Below are positions 53,851 through 62,795 of a DNA stretch of 64,000 bases, in pieces. The stretch comes from Saprospiraceae bacterium (lineage in GTDB: Bacteria; Bacteroidota; Bacteroidia; Chitinophagales; Saprospiraceae). Made by a program: the position numbers and the translations under genes. A model generated the notes under the pieces. It saw nothing but the letters and a program-made list of their open reading frames with translations, searched no databases and was not told the origin of the DNA. The stretch spans positions 298,229 through 362,228 of the forward strand of contig JADKFC010000030.1 in the NCBI GenBank assembly GCA_016717655.1, given 5' to 3'. How positions within the stretch are numbered: the first letter of the stretch is position 1; each line of letters begins with the position of its first letter.

Positions 53851-53858
53851 TATCTTTG
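53851..53858 (+). promoter_or_regulatory. Candidate -7 box for tRNA-Arg
   Basis: TATCTTTG matches TAnnTTTG and ends 31 bases before the tRNA. Confidence 0.55.
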
Positions 53859-53889
53859 CACACCATAAGCAGTTTCTGCTGAAGATTTT

Positions 53890-53961
53890 GACCTCGTAGT
53901 TCAAGGGATAGAATAGAAGTTTCCTAAACTTTTGATCCAGGTTCGAGTCCTGGCGGGGTCA
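53890..53961 (+). tRNA. tRNA-Arg(CCU)
   Basis: A cloverleaf can be drawn by hand: acceptor GACCTCG with CGGGGTC (one G-T pair), D arm GTTC/GAAT, anticodon stem GAAGT/ACTTT with loop TTCCTAA and anticodon CCT. The T arm is CCAGG/CCTGG with loop TTCGAGT, and the discriminator is A. No CCA is encoded. The anticodon CCU reads AGG arginine codons. It borders the toxin-antitoxin region on its 3' side. Confidence 0.9.
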
Positions 53962-54457
53962 CTTTCCTTTAACCCTTCACCTCTTTCCACATGGCAGCCA
54001 AAGATTTTTTATCCAACCTTTTCCAGAAGATCTTAGCCGTATTGTTTCGCAACCTCAAAAAAACATAAGCCTTCAGCCTCTTCCCTACGAAGGCACCTGG
54101 GCCATTCGCGCCGAGGCATCGAAAGGTGACCCAGGTTTCAACACCAGGAGGAGCCATCCGACGGGCCAGACATCGCCTACAATTATCGTTCTTCCGTGGT
54201 TATCCATCGCCAATGGTCTATCAGGGATCATGGATTTTAACGGAACGGCCATCGGAGACATCGGGCACCGACAACGGCTTACCGGGGGCAAAACTGAACG
54301 GTTTGGGCAGAGCCAAAATTGATCCTACATGCCGCTGGTATGTAGGGATCAGTGCGAAAGCACCCGCAGCGATCGCAAATATCTTATTTCAGATAATTCT
54401 GCACCTGTCCGTACACCTCTATAGAGGTGTATGACATACCCATCATTTTTTGAAAAC

Positions 54458-54491
54458 CCTGTTGGGCCGCAATGCATTGCGGCCCAACAGG
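54458..54491. repeat. 34-bp perfect palindrome upstream of hipBA
   Basis: The arms CCTGTTGGGCCGCAATG and CATTGCGGCCCAACAGG are perfect reverse complements around ATGCAT. There is no loop, so as DNA it may be a cruciform or a dimeric protein site; as RNA it would be a very stable hairpin. It is followed by direct repeats. Confidence 0.85.
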
Positions 54492-54603
54492 CATGATATA
54501 CCATTCATTAAACCCATAATAACGATTTAATGAATGATTTTTCATTCATTTGTGCCATTTTTGAATTAATTATATTATATTTGCATGACATACCATTCAC
54601 TAA
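54492..54603 (+). promoter_or_regulatory. Direct repeats and promoter of hipBA (candidate operators)
   Basis: CATGAYATACCATTCAYTAA occurs at 54492-54511 and again at 54584-54603 (18 of 20 identical). A third, weaker copy is at ~54430-54447. The second copy starts immediately after the -7 box TATATTTG (54576-54583). In hipBA modules HipB represses its own promoter, so these repeats are candidate HipB operators. Confidence 0.6.
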
Positions 54604-54621
54604 TTGGTAATATTTGATATT

Positions 54622-54975
54622 ATGACTGATAAACCATTCAAAGATTGGGCTGCTATGAGCGATAAGGCATTGGCAAAATACATTGGCACATTTGTAAGAC
54701 ACCATCGCATGGGACAAAACAAAACACAAGATGAGTTAGCAAATGCAGCCGGCATCAGTCGATCTACCTTAAGTTTGCTGGAGAGGGGCGAAACCGTTAC
54801 GGTCAGTACTCTGATACAGGTGCTGAGGGTTTTGGATCAATTGGAGGTGTTTAATGCTTTTGAAGTCAGAGAAACCATCAGTCCTTTGGCTTTGGCAAAA
54901 CAGCAAAAAGAAAAACGTCAACGGGCACGAAAAAAATTGGGGCATGTTCCCATAACTGAAGATACAAATTGGTAA
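54622..54975 (+). CDS. hipB: HipB-like XRE family antitoxin/regulator
   Basis: The protein has a helix-turn-helix of the Cro/C1 type (FVRHHRMGQNKTQDELANAA, GISRSTLSLLERG, residues ~27-60) and a C-terminal tail rich in Lys/Arg. A TTG further upstream is in frame, but the ATG at 54622 gives the natural N-terminus (MTDKPFKDWAAMSD). It lies 3 bases before hipA, the standard hipBA order. Role: neutralises the HipA kinase and represses the operon. Confidence 0.9.
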   Translation: MTDKPFKDWAAMSDKALAKYIGTFVRHHRMGQNKTQDELANAAGISRSTLSLLERGETVTVSTLIQVLRVLDQLEVFNAFEVRETISPLALAKQQKEKRQRARKKLGHVPITEDTNW

Positions 54976-54978
54976 ACC

Positions 54979-56287
54979 ATGCTGGTAGCAGAAGTAAAAA
55001 TTTGGGGTCAGTTGGTAGGTGCCGTGGCATGGGATCAAGACAATGGCCTGGCTACTTTTGAATACGATCCAAAGTTTAAGTCGCTGGCATGGGAATTGGC
55101 TCCCCTAAAAATGCCAGTTTCCGGTAGTCGAAATCAGTTTTCATTTCCCGAACTTCGAAAGGACAAAAATGCTTACCTACGACACTTTGTAAAGGGTCTG
55201 CCCGGCTTGTTGGCAGATGCCCTACCCGACAGATACGGCAACCAGTTGATCAATCTTTGGCTGGCACTGGCAGGAAGGCCGCAAGACAGCATGAACCCCA
55301 TTGAAATGCTTTGTTTCATTGGCACACGGGGCATGGGCGCCCTGGAATTTGAGCCGGTCACGCTGAAAGAAAACAAAAGGGCTTTTTCCATTGAAATCGA
55401 CAGTCTGGTCACTGCGGCTCAACAGATGCTCGACAATAAGAAGTCCTTTAGCACCCATCTCAACAAAGAAGAAGAAGAACAGGCTGTATTAGAGATCTTA
55501 AAAATTGGCACCTCAGCCGGTGGAGCCCGTCCCAAAGCGTTGATTGCCTGGAATGAAAAAACAGGAGAAGTAAAATCAGGGCAAACCAAAGCACCCAGGG
55601 GCTTTGAGCACTGTCTTATCAAACTGGATGGCGTAAGTGATGTACAGTTGGGCAGCAGCAGTGGCTATGGCAGAGTAGAAATGGCCTATTACCGCATGGC
55701 CACCGCTTGTGGTATACACATGATGCCCTGCCGTTTGTTGGAAGAAAACGATAGAGCCCATTTTATGACCCAACGGTTTGACCGTGAAGAAGGCGATGTC
55801 AAACACCAAATCCAAACCTTTTGTGCCCTAAAACACTTTGACTACAGCCAGGTCAATAGTTTCCAGTTACGAACAACTCTTTCAGTGCATGCGTGAATTA
55901 AAACTTACCTACGCCGATGCAGAGCAAATGTTCAGAAGAATGGTTTTTAATGTGATAGCCCGAAATTGTGATGACCACACCAAAAACTTTTCTTTTTTAC
56001 TCCCACAAGGAGGCAAATGGACGCTGGCACCCGCCTACGATATATGTCATGCCTACAGACCTGGCAGCGAATGGGTAAGTCAGCACGCATTGAGCATCAA
56101 CGGTAAAAGAAAAAACATCACCAGAGAAGACTTATTGGTTATTGGCAAATCCATCCGTTGTAAAAAAGCAGCTGAGATCGTAGACGAGATCAACACCACT
56201 ATCCAATCCTGGAAAAAATTTGCCGATGAAGTAAAGGTACACCCCAAGTTGCGCGATGAAATTGGGAAAACACTTTTGAATTTGTAA
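54979..56287 (+). CDS. hipA: HipA-like Ser/Thr kinase toxin (frameshifted)
   Basis: HipA kinases phosphorylate glutamyl-tRNA synthetase and cause dormancy in E. coli; the target here is unknown. The nucleotide-binding loop GTSAGGARPKALIAW is at ~175. The catalytic loop NVIARNCDDHTKNFSF and the DFG-like LAPAYDICHAYRPGSEW lie in the second half. As sequenced, the frame stops at 55896. Removing one C at 55863-55864 joins it to the frame ending at 56287 (NSFSYEQLFQCMRELKL) and gives 435 residues, the normal size. It is either a sequence error or a real inactivating mutation; toxins are sometimes inactivated. Confidence 0.88.
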
Positions 56288-56438
56288 AGACAATTCCCTA
56301 CCTCTAAGAGGTGGGCCCATCGCTACGCTTGTTAGGACATGCCCATCATTTTAAAACACCCTGCAACGACGCAAAATATTGCGTCGCCACTGTGACAATA
56401 TTTTGCATATTATGTTGAAAAGTTATTCAAAAAGTACT

Positions 56439-56446
56439 TATATTTG
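56439..56446 (+). promoter_or_regulatory. Candidate -7 box for yefM-yoeB
   Basis: TATATTTG matches TAnnTTTG and ends 31 bases before the ATG at 56478; TTG at 56415-56417 lies 21 bases upstream. A hairpin-like repeat GACGCAA/TTGCGTC lies upstream near 56372-56389. Confidence 0.55.
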
Positions 56447-56477
56447 TACATAAATAGTAACTTATTAACATTTCATT

Positions 56478-56729
56478 ATGATAGCAGCCAACTTCACAGA
56501 GTTCAGGACGAATTTGAAACAGTATCTTGATGATGTTGAAAAGAATAACGAAACCCTGATTATAAAACGAGGATCGGGAAGCGGTACGGTGCTCATTTCT
56601 TTGGATGAGTATAATTCTATCCTTGAAACGGTTCATTTATTGAGCTCAAAAGCCAATGCTGATCGTTTGTATGAATCCATTCAACAAATGAAGTCAGGCA
56701 AGTCGTTTCAAAAAGAATTAATTGAGTAA
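56478..56729 (+). CDS. yefM: YefM/Phd family antitoxin
   Basis: The 83-residue protein starts MIAANFTEFRTNLKQYLDDV and continues ETLIIKRGSGSGTVLISLDE, the Phd/YefM DNA-binding fold. The C-terminal tail (LYESIQQMKSGKSFQKELIE) is the toxin-binding part. It is 2 bases upstream of the toxin gene. Confidence 0.93.
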   Translation: MIAANFTEFRTNLKQYLDDVEKNNETLIIKRGSGSGTVLISLDEYNSILETVHLLSSKANADRLYESIQQMKSGKSFQKELIE

Positions 56730-56731
56730 CA

Positions 56732-56992
56732 ATGAGAATTACTTTCTCACAAAATGCCTGGGAGGACTATATTTCCTGGCAAGCTGATGACCGAAAAATT
56801 CTAAAAAAAATAAACGAACTCATCAAAGACATCAAGAAAACACCCTACTCGGGCTTGGGCAAACCCGAAGCGCTAAAGTTTGATTTATCTGGATACTGGT
56901 CCAGGAGAATAGATATGGAACACCGGCTGGTTTACAAAGTCATAGATGACGAAATACTAATTTATGCTTGCAGGTATCATTACGATCCCTAA
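56732..56992 (+). CDS. yoeB: YoeB family mRNA interferase toxin
   Basis: YoeB cleaves mRNA at the ribosomal A site. The 86-residue protein has the family layout: FSQNAWEDYISWQADDRKIL, DIKKTPYSGLGKPEALKFDL, SGYWSRRIDMEHRLVYKV and the terminal YACRYHYDP, which carries the catalytic His region. Length and order with yefM are normal. It appears intact. Confidence 0.93.
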   Translation: MRITFSQNAWEDYISWQADDRKILKKINELIKDIKKTPYSGLGKPEALKFDLSGYWSRRIDMEHRLVYKVIDDEILIYACRYHYDP

Positions 56993-57145
56993 ACCTCCAT
57001 AGATACGTAGGGAACTCTTCCCTCTACCCTTTATTTTCTTACATATAACCATATTTACTTACTTTTGAATAATGAGACAAACCAACACGGCTGGCTCAAT
57101 TTGACAAATAGAAAGTAAAGTTTACAAAATGGCGGTAGAGAATCA

Positions 57146-57867
57146 ATGAAAAATAAGGCATTCTTAATGTTAGTTATGCTACTTACCGGGGTTACGGTGT
57201 ATGCACAAAATCTCTCGGAAATTGTCACAGACAGACCGGATCAAACAGATGGTGCCTATGTCTTACTAAAAAATTACTTGCAGGTGGAAAATGGCATCCT
57301 GTTTAATAAATCAGGAGTATTGAACAACTTCATGGTTAGATATGGATATTCTGGAAAGCGGTGAATTTAGATGCGCAATGGATTTAGGCAGAATAAACAG
57401 GAATTTTCAATCTTCCCTGTTCAATTCAGTGCCAAACAAAGACTATTCAATCAATCAGGAGCCATACCTTTAGTAACCCTAATTGGCTATCTAAACTTTG
57501 GACCCATAGCCAGTGCCAATGTAAAAAGCAATGAAATTGAGGGAGCACTGCTTTTAGCCTTTCAACATGAACTCAATGATGCTATGGCCTTTGAATGGAA
57601 TTTTGGCAGTCAGTCTTTTAGAAATGACCTGAAATTCACCTTACTTTACTCCTATAAGATCTTCAACAGAGCAACCACGTTTGTTGAATATTTCTCTGAC
57701 TTTAATAAATCATCAAAACCCGTCCACAACGCCGATGTTGGGATCTTATATGCTGCTTCCAACAATTTAAGTCTGGATATTGGCTTAGGGAGCACTTTAG
57801 ATTCATCCTTGCGCAAATGCCTTTTTTTACACTTGGTGCATCGTATAGATTTTTACCTGCTTATTAA
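57146..57867 (+). pseudogene. Degraded outer-membrane/transporter-like protein (Bacteroidota)
   Basis: A signal peptide (MKNKAFLMLVMLLTGVTVYA) and the motif IVTDRPDQTDGAYVLLKNYL indicate the family of secreted, transporter-like barrel proteins common in Bacteroidota. Two in-frame stops at 57362-57373 split the sequence, and a frameshift near the 3' end hides the proper ending (PFFTLGASYRFLPAY, stop at 57865-57867). The middle (GYLNFGPIASANVKSNEIEG, AFEWNFGSQSFRNDLKFTLL) is still protein-like. It looks like a decayed gene, or a badly called region. Confidence 0.6.
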
Positions 57868-58091
57868 TTTTGAGAAAAAGTGGGTTGAAGGGACGGAGCT
57901 TCGGTGTGTGGAAAAACTCCCCGACATAACAGAAGTAACCAACAATAAGGTAACTATTGTTTCAATTCCTTCAATTAATGGATAGATGTACCAAAAGTCT
58001 GCACCCTACAAGGACACATTACCCCAATATTTCTAATTTTGGACATAAAATTGAAAACATCCTCAAACCCCAAACTTGAAAATCCTACAAA

Positions 58092-58409
58092 ATGAAATTT
58101 GTCAAAATCATTTTTGTGCTACTTGTCCCCATCTTGATCCTGGTATACCCCCTCCCCCTCCTCGATCTCTACCTCAACCCCCTACCCGTTTATCATTATC
58201 AATCCACAGATGGTAAATTTGAATTTACCTGTTATCCCGCCAAAGGCAGGGACTATTGGGCAATGGAAAAGGCTAAGCAGGACCATGAGGAGAAAAACAA
58301 GGTCAAATTGACTCTCTGCAGAAAATATAAAGCAAAGCCCCTGCATTTTTGGGAATGGCATAGATATGTAAATAGTCCGTATTATAATAATTATGAGGTT
58401 TGTGAGTAA
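58092..58409 (+). CDS. Hypothetical single-pass membrane protein
   Basis: The 105-residue protein has one hydrophobic N-terminal helix (IIFVLLVPILILVYPLPLL) followed by a charged domain with YHYQSTDGKFEFTCYPAKGR. I do not recognise a family. It could be a small immunity or stress protein given the neighbourhood of AT-rich hypothetical genes, but that is a guess. Confidence 0.5.
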   Translation: MKFVKIIFVLLVPILILVYPLPLLDLYLNPLPVYHYQSTDGKFEFTCYPAKGRDYWAMEKAKQDHEEKNKVKLTLCRKYKAKPLHFWEWHRYVNSPYYNNYEVCE

Positions 58410-58491
58410 CAAGCCATCAATTTTATAAATCAATTTGATAATTGCAATTTATACAGAACTATTGTACATTTAACTTCCTAAAAGTGCTAAC

Positions 58492-59109
58492 GTGAAAAAA
58501 TTACTCATAAATATTGTCATTATATGGAGCTTCACTTCTACAACCATCCATAGCCAAAATTGCATTGAACAAAATGAAGTCAATTTTGGGATGAGCAAAA
58601 AAGAATATGAGCACAAATTCAATATTACCGGAGAAAGTAGAAGGCATGATGAAATAGGCTTATTTAATGCCGATACCCTGACAGAATTATATACACCCCT
58701 TAGGCACTATACCATATTATTTGATGACAAGGACAAGGTGGATACAATATGCATTCGACTACTGGATATGTCTTCATTTGGCTATTATAATACAGATGCA
58801 TTCATTCAATACACCAAAAACTACTTTAACATGTTTTATGGCTGCGTTACCGAATTGCAAAATAAATTAAACATCATTTCTACATCACCCCAAACCTGGT
58901 ATCAAGGTAAGTACAAATTCGAATTATACTATAAAGAATCAGATAACTCGTATTTAATTTATTTGACATTACCTCAAAGTGAATGCTTTTACACTGAGAA
59001 GAAACAAACTCAAAACAACATCTCAACCCATCTACCAGGCTACTTTCCTTCCTTTAATCTGGCATACTGCATCAGGCCATTACATCGCGCAGGAGGTTCT
59101 TCTCCATAA
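58492..59109 (+). CDS. Hypothetical secreted protein
   Basis: A GTG start gives a signal peptide (LLINIVIIWSFTSTTIHS). The remaining ~180 residues carry no motif I know. The last ~15 residues (RPLHRAGGSSP) look unlike the rest, so the 3' end may be misread. It lies in AT-richer DNA with odd neighbours. Confidence 0.4.
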   Translation: MKKLLINIVIIWSFTSTTIHSQNCIEQNEVNFGMSKKEYEHKFNITGESRRHDEIGLFNADTLTELYTPLRHYTILFDDKDKVDTICIRLLDMSSFGYYNTDAFIQYTKNYFNMFYGCVTELQNKLNIISTSPQTWYQGKYKFELYYKESDNSYLIYLTLPQSECFYTEKKQTQNNISTHLPGYFPSFNLAYCIRPLHRAGGSSP

Positions 59110-59308
59110 GAAAGTCGCTTAAGTTACAAGTGGGATTTCTTTGGATTATTGGTTGGACAACATGTTTCATAATTAAATTTGGTAGAAACGAATTAACAAT
59201 TAATATTTCCAAATATTATTCCGTCATTGTTAATTTGACAAAATATCAAAATCTCCTTTTATATATTTGATAATTATTCTTACATTTACCTAGCTAAAAA
59301 GTACGTAC
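59110..59308 (+). other. AT-rich intergenic region with a candidate promoter
   Basis: TATATTTG at 59262-59269 fits the -7 consensus and lies upstream of the ATG at 59309. No other feature is seen. Confidence 0.35.
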
Positions 59309-60413
59309 ATGAAAATGCCCACACCCAACTTTTTGATTGCAAATCCAGAATTAATCATAAAGCCAAAATTAACCTATGGTGGATTGGAAGATCGCTTCTT
59401 ATCAAATATAACCTGCCAATAAACATTTATAAACGATTAAATACGTGTATGCAAACAAGTATTAAGCGAGTATAAACGTTTAAAATCGGATATTGAATAT
59501 GATTATCAGATGGTTGAGACAAATATTGGAATTGCGCCTATAGGAGGGTTGCGGCTATAAACAAGTTGGCTATAATAGAATCGAATGAAAAATAGAAAAC
59601 TCCAATAATATTATAAGAATTAGGTTTGATGGCTTTTTAAGTTGCCTATTTATCAAAAAGCCACGAGCAGTTGATTGGCCTGATTGCCGTGGAAGTGTAG
59701 CAAGGTATTATGCTTGTTTGCCAATGAATAAATGGGATAGAGAATTGCAAAATAATATTGAAAATAGAGTCTCAAAAGTCCAATCAATTGAAGATTTGAA
59801 GAATAGTGGTTTTTTGGACTTACTTGAAACGGGTGAATATGAATTTGAATTATACAAAGACCAACCAACCTCAATAATTTATAATACAGATCTCTATAAC
59901 TCAAATGAAACTATCCATTTGTGGACTAAAAAACAATTGGGAAACCATAGAGCAAGTACTGAACATTTCTTAAATGGCTTCTATCCGTATGGCATGCAAC
60001 TTATCTTTACACAGCCTTTTGAATCACTAAGTCCTGAAAGAATAAAACACTATGAAGATTTAATTAAAAAAGGAGAACGCCCAATAGCAATTGCCATTAG
60101 AGTTATGATTTCCAAACAAGAAGACGAAGATACTTATCAAGATACATCGTATAATTCTACCAAATATGTACTTGACGGTCACCACAAACTTGTTGCCTAT
60201 CAAAACTTAGGAATAGACCCAATTTTCATTTTGATTAATAGGACAAGTAACGGAACAATAAATGAATTTGATGAATCCTTTTTACCAAATCTGAAACCAT
60301 ATTTATTTTATTTTCAAATTGAGCATATAATAAATAATGGACTCGGAAAAATGCAAATATCTCCTGATTTGACTAAATTTGTAGATGATTTTATAGATGA
60401 TACTCAAGATTAA
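59309..60413 (+). pseudogene. Degraded gene with a C-terminal DGHH motif
   Basis: Reading frames line up across several breaks: a start MKMPTPNFLIANPELIIKPK, then NLPINIYKRLNT, CKQVLSEYKRLKSDIEYDYQ, VAAINKLAIIESNEK and IENSNNIIRIRFDGFLSC. A continuous frame then runs to 60413. At least four single-base indels are needed, two of them one base in G3/A5 runs. The intact C-terminal part has YVLDGHHKLVAYQNLGIDPI, resembling the ParB/Srx-like motif where DGHHR binds. Function unknown. It is either a true decayed gene or a poorly called region. Confidence 0.5.
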
Positions 60414-60420
60414 ATGACAA

Positions 60421-60837
60421 CCTAATAGGGCTATTTCATAGAAGTGTGAACTTTGCAGGCTATGAAAATAATATTGCAAAAAAAGGGAATGGTTTCATAA
60501 ACGTTTTAACAATATGATTGATAGAATAAATAATAGAAATAATGGTTTGCATCTTGACTATTACACGTCAAAACATCCAGTTAAAAGGTGTGACAAGGTA
60601 AACAATTGGGAAGAAGTATTAGAATTAATGAAAGAACAACTAAAGCTAACAATGCACTAAACGCACAGACTCCCTATCGGTCGTCCGTCGTTAATTGCTA
60701 GATCGTTATGGATAATTAGTAAAAAATTATGGCACATGTTAAATGACCGAGCAAAACAAATACTGCTTAAAAGAAGGAAAGCTACTAAAGAAGAAATAAA
60801 ATATGCCAAATCTGTGAAGTTATTGGTCGGACAATGA
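60421..60837 (+). pseudogene. Short remnant open frames (decayed coding DNA)
   Basis: A 48-codon frame at 60514-60660 (MIDRINNRNNGLHLDYYTSK) is followed, in the same frame after one TAA, by a further 58 codons rich in Lys/Arg and Leu (RAKQILLKRRKATKEEIKYA). An earlier frame reads LFHRSVNFAGYENNIAKKGN. They look like pieces of one decayed gene rather than real small genes. No family recognised. Confidence 0.35.
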
Positions 60838-60857
60838 AATATTAACATGACGATGGA

Positions 60858-61513
60858 ATGATTCTACTTAACAATATCATCCCTACTCTAAGCAAAGAAA
60901 AATTAGTAGATAATTTCCTTTATTCTTTAAGCACACGAAATTTAGTTTATAGATCAGGTTTGAGTGCATATGCTAATTCTTTTAATATGCCAGTTCATGG
61001 ATTTCCACTAACTAAAAATCATATATGTTGTGAAATATGTTTAGATCATTCATACGCAACCGAAAGGAGTATAAATGATATTCGAATTCATATGTTCGCT
61101 TTGGGAGGCTTATTAAAAAGAAGTGTCACAAGTCTTTATTACAATCTCGAATTCACAAAAACTGCCTCATCAAATACCTAATGAAAATGATATAAATATT
61201 TTAAAAAAAATATATTCCGTTCAATTAATACGGTAGAGAAAAATATTGAAAAATTGGGAAACTATCTCAGATAATCGCCAAAATAAAATTCATAAAATCA
61301 AATTCTGAAAAGCGAAGAATGTTATTAGAAACATTAGTTTTTTAGAATTTTAGAAACAAATGAATATAAAGGATTTGTGAACTATTATACAAATCGTAAA
61401 TATCAAGATCACACAAGAAAATCACTCGAGGAGATTATGAATATCCTGTTGATTGGTGGAAAGCATCTGATGGAATAAATATTAAGGCCGTTAAATTTGG
61501 TTCTAGGAAATAG
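60858..61513 (+). pseudogene. Decayed hypothetical gene, last part DYEYPVDWWKASDG
   Basis: The first piece (60858-61181) starts MILLNNIIPTLSKEKLVDNF and contains GFPLTKNHICCEICLDHSYA. Beyond it, frames continue as LPHQIPNENDINILKKIYSV, IAKIKFIKSNSEKRRMLLET, then ILETNEYKGFVNYYTNRKYQ and DYEYPVDWWKASDGINIKAV before a stop at 61511. Several indels would be needed. The protein is unknown; the DWWKASDGIN ending looks conserved-like but I cannot name the family. Confidence 0.4.
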
Positions 61514-61573
61514 GAGAAGAACTAATTGAATAACCCCAAGAATAATAAAAACTATCGATAATAAGCGATAATC

Positions 61574-62160
61574 ATGTCTGATTGGCTAACGTCATAACCG
61601 TCAGATATCGCCGATCAGCTAACTACTCCTCCCACCAAAATCCAACCACCTTGAAAACCGACTTAATAAATAAAATCAACCCTGGCAAGTACGTAGACTG
61701 CTACTTAAGGAACCAACCAAATTTTTATATCGAAAATGATGCTTTTAATCAAAATGAATTTAAACATGCCTTTCAATTTGTGATGATGAGCATATAAATG
61801 AATCCGTGGGCCATTGATTTAAAGGGGTAAGTCATTATCACAATCTTTTGGCATAGCTTACATGCCACACTACAAATTGATCTGGAAGATCTATCATCCA
61901 TTGCTATGAGATTATCTTTATGACAGTGCAGAAATGTGAATTAAGTGGTACAAAAAGATTTGGAGAGTAAACAGATGAATGAACTTATTGGAGAATTGGC
62001 CAGATGTTATCAGGATAACACATATGGTTTTATCAATCTTGGATCTAATCCACTACTCACGCAATTTAAAACAAAAAATGGAAATCCTTTCTTCTCAACA
62101 AATCAAAAAATGATTGAAATAACAGAAGGTATTTTCAATAAATCAAGGTCCATTTGTTGA
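61574..62160 (+). pseudogene. Decayed hypothetical gene(s)
   Basis: An ATG at 61574 (MSDWLTS) and the frame 61582-61797 (ITVRYRRSANYSSHQNPTTL) appear to be one gene split by a frameshift. It is followed by pieces DDEHINESVGH and FKGVSHYHNLLA, and by a frame 61945-62160 (ELIGELARCYQDNTYGFINL). No known domain is seen. Whether all pieces belong to one gene is uncertain. Confidence 0.35.
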
Positions 62161-62795
62161 ATAAAAAATTAGGACAGGCAAACAAAGGGATGGGCATTCA
62201 GATCTAATGCAAAAAGTGGTAGTTGATAACCCTTTTTAGCGTCGACAACCCTGCTTTACCCCGGACAAGCTATAGTGGCAGATGAAATCATAAATGCCTC
62301 TAACGATGTTTAACAAGCCGCTACGATAACAAACAAATGAATGATTTTATAGTTATTTGGTTCATTCACTTTACAATTCCGCTTAACCGAAGTTTAACAA
62401 ATTGATAAGCTCAGCAATTAAAGAGAAAAGGCAATACCCAATGCTCAATCGTTCGCTATTTTTGCTCTTCCCAAATTATGGTGTTCTCCTTCTACTTTGA
62501 CTTCTGGTAATGTGGAAATGGTCCCGGGCATGGCATCTGTTAGGGCATTTGGAACTGTGGCCATTGGACCTATTTAGCAGAGGTATGTGCTTTCAGTGTT
62601 TACAAGGGAAGAGAAAACTAACTAGATATATCACAAATTGACTTATAGATTATCAATAGGATATCTAGGGTTTGTTCTTCTGTTAATCCTTTCTTCACTA
62701 ATTTATAATTGGGACAGAAATAAAAACCTTGCGCGCAAATGAAAAACCAAAGGACCACTAAGGGCTTGTAAAAGTCCAACGTTCATTAAGTTGAG
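62161..62795. other. AT-rich region without a convincing gene
   Basis: About 630 bases. It contains a possible remnant frame at ~62450-62575 (LWCSPSTLTSGNVEMVPGMA) and a short hydrophobic frame at ~62640-62742 (IGYLGFVLLLILSSLIYNWD). Neither is supported as a gene. Confidence 0.35.

Larger units (their letters stand above)
53962..54621. other. Intergenic region with several hairpins between tRNA-Arg and hipB
   Basis: About 660 bases without a convincing gene. It holds several potential stem-loops: ACCTGGG near 54089 pairing with CCCAGGT near 54130; GATCCTACAT with ATGTAGGGATC (54321-54350); GTGC-GAAA-GCAC (54352-54363, a GNRA tetraloop); the perfect 20-bp palindrome at 54412-54431; and a 34-bp perfect palindrome (54458-54491). 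Frames on either strand of 53969-54434 are not recognisable proteins. Confidence 0.5.

Noticed and set aside
53969..54434. Overlapping open frames on both strands between the tRNA and hipB
   Set aside because: No recognisable domain, no promoter match or good start, and the sequence is occupied by several hairpins.
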